DNA of 64,000 nucleotides from Microcebus murinus (taxonomy: Eukaryota > Chordata > Mammalia > Primates > Cheirogaleidae): NCBI RefSeq assembly GCF_040939455.1, contig NC_134109.1:67744501-67808500 (forward strand), given 5' to 3'. The position numbers were made by a program, and so were the translations under genes. Every line of letters starts with the position of its first letter. Positions within the stretch are counted from its first letter, which is position 1. The notes beneath the pieces are model-generated. The model was given only the letters and a program-made list of their open reading frames with translations. It was not told the DNA's origin and did not search any database. Positions 46,655 through 58,791 of this stretch are shown in pieces.

Positions 46655-47260
46655 CTATAATATTTCAGGAGTGTACTCAGCCAGGTGTAGTAACAGGTTA
46701 ATGGGGGGGAAGGGAGGCACCTGTCTTCATGGTAACTTGACTCTATGAAGGGAGGAAAACACTATGTAAATACATACAAAGATAAATACATAGTTTTAAA
46801 ATATGATAATAAACTCTGAAAAGGAGAGATACTATACATACAAACATAATAGGAAAATTAAGTTTAGGTAAAAGAATCCAATCATTTCTCTTTGTGAGTG
46901 TACAATTGAAGCTGAGCTTGTAGGATGGGTTGAATTTGTCCAGGCAAAGAGAACAGAGAGTTTGCAGACAGTGAGAACAAAATCAGGGAAGAGAACACCG
47001 TATATGGAACAGAGAGGAAGCCAGAATGGAAGGCACATTGTAACTAGGGGAGCCATTGACATGGTCTAGGCTGGAGGATAGAATTTTGGATTTTTATTCC
47101 AAGCACAAAAGAAAGCCACGAAAGAGAGTTGTGTTTTCTTTGTCCCCCTCCCACCATGTATTAGATATAGATTAAGGTTTGGGGGTTTTTTTGAGTTCAC
47201 TGACCACTGAGAGCAGAGTGGATTGCAAGAGTGAGAATGAAAATATGCAAAATTTTTAAT
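46655..47260 (+). mobile_element. Old mammalian interspersed repeat, family not named
   Basis: Consensus-like order: an actcagccaggtgtagtaac block, gtccaggcaaagagaacaga, acagagaggaagccagaatg and aattttggatttttattcca. This is a repeat seen often in mammalian genomes, but I am unsure of its family. Confidence 0.55.
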
Positions 47261-49359
47261 AATAAAATGAGAGTTTCTAGGCTTGCAAAAGTGTTTGGTT
47301 TGTTTGTTTGTTTGTTTTGTTAAGGCTGGTCAAATGAAGCAGTGGGAGTGGAGAAGGAACAAAGGACGAAAGTGTTATGGAGTGAGAATAGCTGCCCATG
47401 AATGACAGTTGTTGCAGAGTGATTTGGCAAAGGAAGATGATGGAGGGTAGGGAATATCTTTTTGTAACGCTTGAATGCACACTGTATTTTACCTATAATT
47501 TCAAGGTCTTTGCAGAACCCATAGATGGAAAACCACAACTTTAAGACAGACCACCATCCCCCATCAAAAATGAAGAGGGGTTATGGATGTGTTTAACAGC
47601 TCACCCTGGCTTCTCCAACTGGTTCTTGCTTTATAGCCCTGCATGCCTCCCCTCCGGATTCAGACCTCAGGAGCCACGGTAAAGTTAGCCATAAAATATT
47701 AAAACTAATTTGCATTCTCTGTGCACCTTCATATTCATAAAACAAGACTGCCCAGAAGGAGTGTTCTGGGGGCATAAAGAAACCAATCTAGTGTTGTATC
47801 CTTACCATGAATCATTTAGAATTAACTGTTACAAACCGGCTGGTGGGTGATAAAATACCTCCCCAAATTTCTCTGCTTGACTTTCCCTGGCCTTGTACTG
47901 TAGCCCTTCTACATTTTTAAAAATAGCTTTATAAATACAGCAACAATGATTGAGTCTGCTTTCTCCGATCTCCAAGGGACAGGAGGCCGAGATTAAGCTG
48001 AAAGTATTAATTCTGAATAGAAGGATGTTTTTTGATGTTTATTTTTGTATGGCTTCTTCACCAGTCTTTTAAACTGAAAACAAAAATGTTTCAATGTCAT
48101 TCCTCTTGCCCTGTAAGGTACTATACCATATATGTTTACAGCATTCTATAAATATCAGAGAGTATAACCCCTGCCTTTGCCTTCAGGTATAAGGGAAATA
48201 CCAACACAGTTTCCAGCGACCTAAAGAATTGGGTCTCGGTAACTTTCTGCTAGGAAGGCTAAAGGAAAGAGCCTTACAACAAGTCTAAAAGTCTTCTCTT
48301 CACTGAGATTCCATAGTGCCTCTCTGATTGCTCTAAGATATAGGGTCCTCCCTCCTCTGAACTCATTCGGTGCTCACGGGCTCCTTGTAACATGACGAAC
48401 CTCATTGTATGGTATTCCTCGTCTTTGCAAGACCCTGGAGGCACCATCTCTTACCCTTCTCTGTGCTTCTGGTAAGACTGGGGCAGGACTCGCTCCCAGT
48501 GGGCACTCAGTCAATGCCTATTCGTAAATCATAAAAGCTCCTAAACTTTGGGGATGGGAAATACAGTCTTTAAGAAAAAAAAAAAAACATTCAGAAAGGT
48601 AAAATTGTCCTAGACCTTAGAAGAGTTTGAATGGTTATTAGATGATCATCTGAGATTCGCATTCTGGGACAGAGAACCTAAATGTGCTGCAATCTTTAAT
48701 GTTTTTCAGGAATCCTCTGGCTCTGGGCTTGCCTGGATTATAGAAGACAAAGACTTTAACCCCAAGGGGAGTAAGTCTCCAAAGAAGATGGACACTTCAT
48801 CCCACCACCCCTGCCTTGAGAGTCAACACGATGCATCTTTGAGGAACAGGGAGATCCGAGGAACTCCATGGCCAGCAGAGGACCTGGGCCTCTCTCAGAG
48901 CTGACACAGAAGGCCAAACCAGATATGTTTTGCCGACTCAAGTCTAATTTCCCTACGCTCATTTTTAACCTGTCGAATCACCACAACCCAGATAGTCAGT
49001 GTTCTTCTCACAACAGCAGGCCCAGGTTGCATATCTGTATTAATTGTACTGTGATGCCCACAATAAAAGAAATGAGAAGTCCCCTGCTCACAAACTCAGC
49101 TCTGTACCAACCACATCGGGAGGGAGTCAAAATTCAAGAAAATAATGACCTATAAAAAAGTGAGACAAGAAGTGGGAGACCCGAAAACTACATTTTGAGA
49201 AATCATCAACAGAAATTAAGGGTATTTAACCAAGTGAAGAGAGGGCATGGTGGCTGTCTTCTAGAATGCGAAGGAAGTTGTGTGAAAGATGTCGACCACT
49301 CCAAAGCTAGCCAGATGGCAGAATTAGAAGCAGGGAGTGAAGCGTATACAAGGCAGATG
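47261..49359. other. No gene recognised; TTTG run at 47297-47320, L2-like at 48300-48535
   Basis: A tttg microsatellite lies at 47297-47320. An L2-like 3' segment ends gggcactcagtcaatgccta near 48500-48520. An A-run is at about 48570. Other sequence is unassigned. Confidence 0.4.
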
Positions 49360-49940
49360 TCTTAGTCTAGGCTCCTTAGAAAACAGACTCTGTGGCAAAG
49401 CTTAGGTATTACTGCTTTATTTGGGGGTACAATCGCAGAGAAAATGGAAAGGGAAAAGAGTGTGCGGCAGGGACAAGAGGAGAGCAAGAACAAAGCACAA
49501 TCTTCTCAAGTTGTCTGCAGCTTCCCAGGAAACACGGCTGACCACGAGTCTCTGGAGAGGTGGGGCAGGCAATGTACCAGGAGCAGGTCAGCAGGAGGGA
49601 GAAGAGCCAGCAAGTTATCTCCCAGATCCTTCCTGTCCCCTGCACCCCCACGTGGCATACATACCCCTACACTTCTTAGTTACCTTTCCACATCCCTTCA
49701 AGAGGCACCGGAGAGCCAGAGTCTTGGTGGATGCAACAGGATATGACCCAAGCATTGCATCTGCCAGAGCCCCCACAGCTGTATGGCCACGGCTGTGCCA
49801 TAGCGCAGCCCTCACCTGAGCAGAGTCAGAAACCACGGAGGGCGGGGGACGAGATGATGCAGTGGCAGCGGCAGCCAGGCCATGTAACTGCAGGAATGGC
49901 GGGAAGTAGGGTTAACTGCCAAGCAGGGGTGAGGAGCCTG
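49360..49940 (-). mobile_element. ERVL-type LTR
   Basis: On the minus strand the end contains a polyadenylation-type ccccaaataaagcagtaata followed by cagagtctgttttctaagga and the terminal cctagactaagaca. This layout is shared by ERVL/MaLR-class LTRs. The 5' side is GC-rich. Overlapping open frames here on both strands reflect composition, not genes. Confidence 0.58.
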
Positions 49941-52059
49941 CAGCCTTCTGATTTCAAGATTCATCTTTTTTAAGCACCAAAGGAGGCAAGAAAAGCTGCA
50001 TCTTTCTCTGCCGCACCCCTCTTAATAAAAGGATTTGCTCTGTAAAATTTGGATTCAGTCAAAAGGCTGCAGTTAAGGACCTAGAGGGCCACAAAGTGGC
50101 CTTAAAGCCGCAAGTCTAGCTTTTTAGTAAGATGTCATTTCCTAACATTGAAAACCATCCAACAATGGAATAATCCAGTGCTTCTCGAACAAGAAGTGTA
50201 TACAAACACTCAGAAATCATGTCAAATGATGATTCCAATTCAGTAGGTCTGGGGTTGGGGGTCCAAGATTCAGCACTTCTTGCTAACTCCCGGCTGCAGC
50301 TCTCAGACTACACTTTGAATAACAAGTGGATGCCCCACAAAGTAGTGAGTTTTACAAACCTCGGTGTGTTTTAGCAGACCCTACATTGATTGATCTTCTG
50401 TCACAAAAGGGCAGGGTCTTGTGGAAAGTTCTCCTGCCTGGTATAAAAGGTTGAACTAAACAACCACTATAGAACCTGCTAAATCTAAGAATTTGATTTA
50501 TTTTCCAAACCCTGATAAGCACTCAACCAATAATAAATGATAAACTAGTTAACAAGGAAGAAATGCCCTGCTTTGATCTTATTCATTGCACCTTTCAAGG
50601 ACTTCTTAGCAGACCCAGTACTCAATAAACCAAGATGCTGATTGAAATTTAGAGCTTCACCTAATGATGATTGACCAGGAACAGCTGTGATTCAGTCGGA
50701 AACTAATGTGAGTGATGTTTTTCTCATTGTCTCCCTTTCAAAATCCTTCCTCATCCATAAGAAACTCGAGGAGTAAATGTAGAGATGTTAAAAGGTATAG
50801 ACAGGACATCTAGGATTATTAGAGACTTTCTCATCCACAGACTCATTGAACCTGAGTTAAATTTAAAGGGAAAATTCAATCCTTTCATTTCATTCCCTGA
50901 TGAATGAAAACCAAACAAAATCTCCCCAATCCAGAACATTAGGGAATGTGAGTTTCTACAGAGCTGAATTTTCTAGAGAGACAAAAGTTAGTCCTTTAGA
51001 ACTAGATATATTTTTCTTTTTTATACTAATTATTTTATTCTAATTACCACCTAGAACTGCCCTACAAATTTGAATTACAGATAGCCACTTCTCTTTACTT
51101 TTCAATTAATTTCTCAAATTCTTATATTCTCTATCGTCAGAAGGCATGCTATCGGCCTTTCTAAGCCTCCTCCACATATACGATTGCTTTGCTCCTAAAT
51201 GCCGGGGCTCTCCCACTCCGGGGAGTGGGCTGCTCAGCTTTCAGGCAGGGGCAGCGAGAACCGCAGTCCGAGGGGATTGTAACTGCCACTGGTCCTCTCT
51301 GCCACAGCGTGGCACTGTTGGAGGCTGGGTCCACCCAGCGATGGGTACTCACCCTGCAAAGAAGCCTTGGGGGTCTAGACCCAGGTGAAGATTTCTGTGG
51401 TTCCCTGAGGAAGGACAGCCCCATCTCCCATTGCTGAGCTCTGCCGCATGGTTGCAGCTCTTTGTTCCTTGCTCTTTTGTGTCACATACACCCACTTCCC
51501 AGATGCTGCCTAGCCCCCGGGGATGCTGTTCAGGACACTGTCCAACATCCACCACCTCATAGATCCAGAATCTCTCTCTTCTCTCTTTCCTCCCCCAGAG
51601 AGGGGCGTATAGTTAGATTTTAAACCTTCGAAACACAAAAGGCCTTATCACATCTCTCTTTCCTGTACAGTCTACACTAACCTGTCTTAGGAAAGCTAGC
51701 CTCAGAGATTCCTAGGTGCCCTAACCCAGCCTCCTAGTCCCTTCCCTGATTTCTTGAACAAGATATGCTGAACATAATTTAACTTCTTGTTCATGTCTCA
51801 AGACTGACATTATGAATATCATGGTTTGGTTTGGTGCTGTTTGTTTCTTTCTTTTTAGGTAAGTGTGAAAGTGCCTTCTACACTAGAACAACATAGATTT
51901 AGAGAGGTGCTTTGACTTGCAGAGTTAGTATTTGGGAGAGCCTGGATTTCCTAATCCTAATCTGTCTCTGGACAGATTTCCTAATCCATCTCTGACCCCA
52001 AAGCACGTGCCCTCTGCAGGTCGCCACGTGGCTTCCCTGCCTTCCAGACCTCCCTGCCA
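49941..52059. other. No gene recognised; MER5-type scrap and a CpG cluster
   Basis: A MER5-like fragment with aattcagtaggtctggggtt is at 50178-50325. A CpG-dense stretch without a recognised repeat runs from about 51175 to 51420. A short diverged duplication, gatttcctaatcc twice, is near 51945-51987. Confidence 0.4.
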
Positions 52060-52545
52060 CACTGTCCCCAGCTCTCTGACACTCGCCATCACTTCTCCTC
52101 TAACCTTATTCACTTTTTTTCTTTTTACATATATATCTTTATGCCCCAGCTAAATTTGACAACTACCTTTTTTCTCCAAAATGAGCTATACTTTCCCATC
52201 TCTGTGCCTGTCCTCATATTGTTTCTATTTTCCTAAATTGCCCTTTATTTCACTTCTGTGTTTTGAAACCCAGTGATGGCAGTGATTCCTTGAGGCCGAC
52301 TCACATATTAATTCCCCTTTCATGTCTTTTATAATCCTTCCCACTGAAAATGGGCCCTTCCTCCTTTTGACCCCCTCAGCACTTTATGCTTCATTTTCTT
52401 ATAATAATTTCATTCCTACATTGCAGACATTTGAGGACATCTTGACTTCAGTGAACATAGAACAATTTTCTATTTACTACAGCATTTAGAATAGCATCTT
52501 ATAACTGATAAGCAGTTAGTAAATACATGTTGGATGAAATATCAT
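52060..52545 (+). mobile_element. Possible L2 LINE fragment
   Basis: Pyrimidine-rich start, gcactttatgcttcattttc middle, and agcagttagtaaatacatgt followed by tggatgaaat near the end fit L2 order weakly. Confidence 0.42.
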
Positions 52546-54170
52546 TGCCAAAATATCTCTAAACCTTCAGTAAAATTCTCCCTCCAATCTAAACATAGTC
52601 TCCCTTAGTATATGCTAATCCCATGAGGATTGGTTAGCAAAAAAGGGGGGGGTAATATAAAATAGGAAGTAAAGGATGACATTGAGGTCATTTCTTATAG
52701 GTTGCAAAAACCCCAAATGTTTCTGAGGGCTCAGAACTACTGATACATTTAGTGACCTCACAACATAGAAGAAAATGACCATCTCTGCAGCTGAAAACAA
52801 TAAATGGGGAATTGGTGGAGGTGGGAATAGGGGTGTCATTTCATAGAGCTTATCACACTCTCTTCTGTTGGGAACCATGACGACACTCTTAGTTTGTTTT
52901 CCTGCTATCTCCCTGATCCCAGTCCCCTTTTCTCAATCTCTTAGTGCCAGAGTACCCTAGGATTTGGTCTTACCTCTCTGTTATTTTCCATCCACACCTT
53001 CTTCTCAAGATGATAACTTTTGCCACCCAAGCAATTTATGCTCCACTAGGAGCTGGCTGATAAGGGACAGAGACGAGGACTGGTCCTAACCATCATAACA
53101 AATTTCCAACTTCTGACATTGGCAGAGACTTGCAGGCTGTGAGTGACAGGCAGTGGTGACTGCATAGAACCATAACTTGGTTCACTTACATGCCTCCTGG
53201 GACATGTGATGATTGCAAGACTGATAAATAAAATCAAGTTTGCTTGTGAGGCATAAGTAGAAACCATCCTGAACCAATGTTTCTCTTTCTGCTTTTCTTG
53301 ATGGTGATCAGAAAACACAGACAAACTTCAACCTCATAAGGCAAATCACTATGTACTTACACTTCCTAAATGTTTTGTTCTTTAGAGAACAAGAATCATT
53401 TTGGAACAGAATCAAAATTACAACAGGCTTGAATTCTCATTTATTGCACTGCTGCTCATCTGAAGCTTGCCATTCAAAATATGTGGAATGCTGATTACTA
53501 TAGATTCTTCTCCTGTGGAAGTTAGTAGTAGCTGGCTCTCTGGTAAAAAGTCAGGCAAGTCTTTTTCCTATGATACATAAATGCTGATGTGTGTACATGT
53601 ATGTGTACATACATGTGGAGGGGTGTGAGTGTGTGTGCCTGTGTGTATGAGTGTGTATGTGATGTGTATGAAGGTGTCTCCTTACCCAGTTCTACTCCCT
53701 GATGCCTTGGCAGCATTAAATTGCATTCTCTAGGGGGGCTGCCGGCCCTCCTGGTTTTCTTATATATGTAACACTCAAGAAAACTGCCAAACAAATGGGT
53801 TCATAAAGATCCTTTACTACTCTTTAGGGCTGTACTTGAGTTTCTTGCCATTATGAGAATTTTACCAGTAGTATTGAATAGAAGACAAATGTTAAAGAAA
53901 AAAATTAACAAAATTTATTTTCCGTCCAAAAACAGAGTTGTTTAAAACATTTTGGAAACTATCTTTAAAACTTGAAATCTATCAAGAAAACCTTTTTATT
54001 TAAATCCTCATAGGAGAATATGAGTCACACAATTCATAAACTCTTTCCTGTTAGAATGAAACGTTGATTAGTTCATAACTTCTATTTCCTTGACAAATTA
54101 CCACATCATCTTCTATATCTGGAAAACCTAAAATATCCAGGTTTAGAAATGAGGAATCTAAGCCACATTA
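52546..54170. other. No gene recognised; GT-rich tract at 53588-53675
   Basis: A degenerate (GT)n-type tract is at 53588-53675. Otherwise unassigned. Confidence 0.4.
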
Positions 54171-55472
54171 TCATGGCCAGTGGTCCCTAAACATTTTTAA
54201 TTACATGCTCCACCGATAAAACACATTTGAGCATTCAACCATTTTTAAGTATATTTATTTATTTATAAATTACATACATGTGCTACTATATGGACAATAG
54301 CATAGTACCTATATAGTAAAGTGGAGATAAAATAATTTTAGAAGCTGAATTAAAACAAACATCACTATTTTTTAAAATTATTTTGTTTTTCAAAGGTGCA
54401 AAAAGCGTTTCTTCTCTTCCTAGACATCTTATTATTGATAGTAATATTTTCTGTGATGGCAGTATGATTAAATACATTTCACTGTAAATTTTTAGTTTGT
54501 CTTCATGTTCTGAAAGCTTAGTTTCAAATGTCATTCTAGTCCTACTAGCATGCCACTATTATTAACTAATAACTCAAGGCATAATGCACAGTGACTAAGG
54601 CACGTTGCTAATGAGACTGGCTGTGAATGTGTATTCATTTGCTGTGGCTGCTTAATAAAGTTCTAAGACTGGGTGGCTTAAATAACAGAAATTTCTTTTC
54701 TCACAATTCTAGAGGCTGGAAGTCCAAAATCAAAGTGTCAGCATTGGTTTCTTGTGAGGGCTGTGAAGGGACGGATCTGTTCCTGGTCTCTCTCCTTGGC
54801 TTGTGAACGTCAATCTTCTCCCTGTGTCTTCATGGTCTTCCCTCTATTTATATCTGTGTCCAGATTTTCTCTTTTTATAAGGACACTGTCATATTGAACT
54901 AGGGCCCACACTAATGACCTCTTTAATTACCTCTGTAAAGACTCAATTTCCCAAATAAGGTCTCATTCTGAGTTACTGGGAGTTAGGATTCAACATATGA
55001 ATTGGGTGGGGTGGGGACACAGTTTAGCCCGTAGTAAAATCCACACTTCAAACAGTTTTGCTTATAATTTTGAAGGTTTTGGTCAACTTTTTGTCAGATA
55101 TGATCAGCTCCCCCATTGACCTTGCATTATTACCTAATATTACCTTCACTACATGGTTTTGTTACAGAAATCTTTTAAGGCCCTGGCTCACTTAACTATG
55201 CTTCTACCTACAAAACATCACAAGATGCTGAAAGAAAATGGCTGAGTGACATCACTGCTGTACAGCTCCCACCCTTCCCTCGTGGCACCTTGGCCATTGG
55301 ACATCCAGACCATCTGAGAGCATTATCAATTTCTTTATTACATGAAGCTCCCATTCATCCTTTTTTATAAATATAAACATAGATATGGGTTCTAATATAT
55401 TCTTCCAGTGTGACAATGGATTGTCTTGTGGGTGTGATCCCCCCACATTGGAAACTTCTGATTTAGACCACA
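54171..55472 (+). mobile_element. Possible hAT-like element split by an MLT1 LTR
   Basis: The left end ccagtggtccctaaacattt and right end cacattggaaacttctgatt, with a nearby gtgtgatccccc, could be diverged hAT termini. The interior before 54630 and after 55036 appears continuous around the LTR. Family not identified. Confidence 0.4.
54630..55036 (-). mobile_element. MLT1-type MaLR LTR
   Basis: Antisense landmarks: gactgggtggcttaaataac, gagggctgtgaagggacgg, tttttataaggacactgtca, gacctctttaattacctctg, and the start-of-LTR end gggacacagtttagcccgta. It is a solo LTR on the minus strand. A clear target duplication was not found. Confidence 0.9.
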
Positions 55473-56449
55473 CTTTCTAAAAACTACACACACATTTTCA
55501 AAATCAGACTGGGAAAGTTATCTGTAAAAAGGGCCTTTGGCTATGAAGTAGGCTGTGAAATCATGTCACCGGTCAAATCAAATCTAAAGAGCCTACAAAA
55601 CTTAATTCTCACTTTCCCTTTTCGTTGTCTCCGATACACAGGTATTTAATTGTTCCCTGAGGTTTAAGGCAGTGGACCGAGAATAATATAGGCTCCAGCA
55701 ACACTTCCTTAGCTCAGTGGATGATGCCATTTGATCCACATTGTTTGGAGCATTTGTTGAAAATGTCATTCAGAAGATATCAACACTGCCTGAGTCATGG
55801 CTTGATTGCGTTACATTGCAGAATAACGTAATACGAACTGTGTCCTTCACAAAAATCTCAAGATGATAATAACAACAAGGCTTGGGAATGAAAGATGCCA
55901 AATATTCCGATCAATTCAATAAGACAGACAGGTTGATTCACTCAGTGCTCCAGGCATCAACTTCATAGAGGGAAAGGAAAAGTTTCCTGTTTCCTAAAGA
56001 ACTGCAGAGATAAAATCTCCTTTGTTTATAGTAAATTTGGTTAAGTGTATTCTAGCTCTGGGGACCTAAACAGACAATCAAAGAGCAACAATGCAGTGGC
56101 CAAATGATGTATTCAGAGGAAATCAAGAGCCTGCCAAAGGGAAAGGAGCCCTATCCAAAAGAGCTACACCCTAATGAAGTAGCCTTAAGCTCTCAGAGCT
56201 GGTTCTGCAACTCAAATGCACTAACAGCAGCAAAAGTTGATTAAATGAAGACTGTTTGATGGTTTTCATCCTTAAAACACATTCTACACTGACACAAAGT
56301 AATTACCTTCTACAATTCTAGGTAGAAAGGAAATTGCATGGGTGGGCATTACAACTGTTATCTAATCATGGTACAAGGAAAGTAGAACAAGTTTGAAGGA
56401 TGGAGCCTTGGTTCTCTGTGACCAAGTGGCATTTACCTCATATCCTGCC
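55473..56449. other. No gene recognised; unique-looking, possibly conserved non-coding
   Basis: Sequence at about 55540-56380 does not resemble a repeat and has little low-complexity DNA. Regulatory function is only a guess. Confidence 0.3.
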
Positions 56450-56770
56450 CCACCTCACTGACTCTAATTCCCAAATCCACCATGCTGCTGTGTGTCTCTA
56501 TGACTTTTAATGACAGTTGAAGGCTAAATTCATGTCTCTGCTCTAAGAAGCTCAGTCTGTCCCACTCAAGCCACTTTGAGTACTGCGTCTATTTCATTGC
56601 ACATATTTCTGCAATTATGCTTATCTTATTACATCATGATATTGTCATTTAAATGCTAGCCTCCTTCACTAAAGTTCATTAAGATCAGGGATCATGTCTG
56701 ATCTTTCTATTTCACAAGTGCCAGCACAGATCATGACACTTATTAAATACTCAATAAGTGTTCTGGGGAA
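56450..56770 (+). mobile_element. L2 LINE 3' end
   Basis: ctaagaagctcagtctgtcc, ctatttcattgcacatattt, ttcattaagatcagggatca and the terminal acttattaaatactcaataa match L2 order. Confidence 0.72.
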
Positions 56771-56784
56771 ATACCCGGTCTGCT

Positions 56785-57015
56785 GTTGAAAATGCTTTAA
56801 AGTTTTTACGATTATCACACACGTGGTCTCATGGACCCCTTACAATACACCTGTGAATTCAATATCAATATTTTCATTTTAAAGAGGGGAATAATGTGCT
56901 CAGAGGAGATAAGTGATCTGTCCAAGGTCACAGAGCTTTTAGCAGCAGAAGAGAGACTTTCACCCAGAGCTTCTAGATGCCAAGATTAGTCAGTGCTTTT
57001 TACCACTCTCCAGTA
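56785..57015 (+). mobile_element. MIR SINE
   Basis: gaattcaatatcaatatttt, cattttaaagaggggaataa, aagtgatctgtccaaggtca and cagagcttttagcagcagaa are MIR blocks in order. Confidence 0.83.
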
Positions 57016-57539
57016 AATCCACGCCCTCTACTAGAAGAAAAAAGGAGGCACTGCTACACAATGGTGAGGGAGGGAACCAGGAGCAAAGCCCTGAATCTGT
57101 AAATGGGAGGATCAGGACCTGTGAGTTGCTTTCTGATACTGATAGGCTACCTGGGAGGGTAGCCCGCTATTCTGTACAATGAGTTAGTGAATAAATGCAT
57201 GAATAAGCTGCCAGACTTTAAGACACAGACAGCAATGCCTACCCAACAATACAGCTCAGCACTGGCCTCAGGTATGGGGTCTAAAATGTCCATATCAGGC
57301 TTGAATGCCTTTGAAAGTGACTCTGAGAGAAATTATATGTGTTGGGTAAATGAGTTCTCATTAAAATTGAGACCTTTGCTCCACAAAACAGGCACTGCAT
57401 TAGTTCAGCTTATGGTTGCCATCTTTGCCTTGAGTTTCCTCAAGAAATTGCAGAAAAGATAGGCATGCTATTGCTCCTGTGCAGGTCCCTGAAGTAGCCA
57501 AACAGATTTTCTAGAGTAGAGGTATTGATAGATCTCAGG
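57016..57539. other. No gene or repeat recognised
   Basis: The open frame at 57187-57462 has no domain. Confidence 0.4.
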
Positions 57540-57705
57540 GAGAGAGGCTTTGGAGACAGATGGACCTGGAATGAAATCCTGCTTCCTCTCTCACTGCTTA
57601 AACTCATTATGCCCCAGAACCCTTCCCTGTAAAACTGGGTCAATGCTAGTGTCTACCTCGTAGGGTTTCTGTGAGAACGAAATGGGGTGAAACTTAGGCA
57701 GTAAC
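57540..57705 (+). mobile_element. MIR SINE fragment
   Basis: aatgaaatcctgcttcctct, a ccttccctgtaaaactgggt block and tcgtagggtttctgtgagaa follow the MIR 5'-to-3' order. Confidence 0.75.
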
Positions 57706-58241
57706 TCAACCAATGTTTCTTAACTTGGAGTCCCTAGGACATCTGATGGTCCTCAGATTTTCCCCAAACTCAAAAAGTCTATAAGAATGTAACTTTATGT
57801 TATCATTTTGATGATAATCTATATATTAATGCAAACATAGCCATGTCATCTGAATGAACATGAGAGTCCAGTGGCTGCCTATGTGTTTGTGTTTATAATG
57901 AGGTGTACACCAACCCAAGGACAAATGACATTACACGTTGTGCAAGACTTTTGTAGCAATCTGAACAGAGAAAAGTGATGGGAAAATTGAATCATTTTAT
58001 GGCATGTAAGTGTTGAAAAGCCAAACATTCAAGTATCTGTGCCTTTGCTAAGTGCCATATACATGTTGCCAGTAAAGATGCAATAAACACTCTGTTTAAT
58101 GACACTTTTTATTTTTCAGTATAAGGAGTATGTATTCTAAATTGATCCACTGGTAATAGTTTTAAAACTTTATTATTAAAATAACAAAATAATGAAAATG
58201 AAAATAAATAACTATTGCCAATAATTAAAATAGTCATAGCT
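57706..58241. other. No gene or repeat recognised
   Basis: Nothing supportable. Confidence 0.4.
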
Positions 58242-58369
58242 GATTGGACCAAGCTAAGAGACTAGCATACCTTAAGGAGCACACTGCCCTGGACTAGACC
58301 CAGAGTTCCTGTAGGTGGCGCAATATTGCATATGTTTTCTTCCCTCTTTAGTTATAAAATGAATGGGTT
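58242..58369 (+). repeat. 128-bp repeat, copy 1, with CTCF-like core
   Basis: Aligns without gaps to 59868-59995. I count about 19 mismatches, mostly transitions; the CpGs of copy 2 read TG or CA here. A 28-bp run, 58299-58326, is identical in both and contains cctgtaggtggcgc (58308-58321), which fits the CTCF core consensus except for T at position 3. A MITE lies 22 bp downstream. The repeat family is not one I can name. Confidence 0.93.
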
Positions 58370-58391
58370 ATGCCAACACATCTTTCCACTA

Positions 58392-58791
58392 CCGTGTTTC
58401 CCTGAAAATAAGATCTACCCTTAAAATAAGCCCTAGCAGGATTTCTAAACATTTGTGCAATATAAGCCCTACCCCCAAAATAAGACTTAGTGATGGGCGT
58501 GGCTACACAGTGTATCTGCACAACCCATGCATTTCATCACGAAGCGGTAAAGAAGATGAACAACCCTTCTCATCTGCCCCAATGTGACAGCTACTATCCC
58601 AGAGGTGACCAGAAAGCTGCGGGCTGCCCCACCAACAAGGTCGGCTCCCCCTGTCAGGTCCCAGCCATCCTGTATGTGCTGCAAGCTGAGGCTTTGAGGG
58701 GAAAATAACACATCCCCTGAAAATAAGCCCTAGGGTGTCTTGTTGAGGAAAAATAAATATGAGACCCTGTCTTATTTGGGGGGAAACATGG
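58392..58791 (+). mobile_element. TA-flanked MITE, Tc1/mariner type
   Basis: Terminal inverted repeats, ccgtgtttccctgaaaataa and its counterpart at the right end, match at about 18 of 23 positions. TA dinucleotides flank them at 58390-58391 and 58792-58793, the target duplication typical of Tc1/mariner elements. Inside the left end and near the right end the motif aataagccct recurs several times (58426, 58462, 58719). The 400-bp element has no transposase. Related gtgtttcccngaaaataag elements occur in many vertebrates to my knowledge; the exact family here is unconfirmed. Confidence 0.82.

Noticed and set aside
49421..49973. Four overlapping 73-132-codon frames
   Set aside because: Within a GC-rich ERVL-type LTR, where low stop density is expected.
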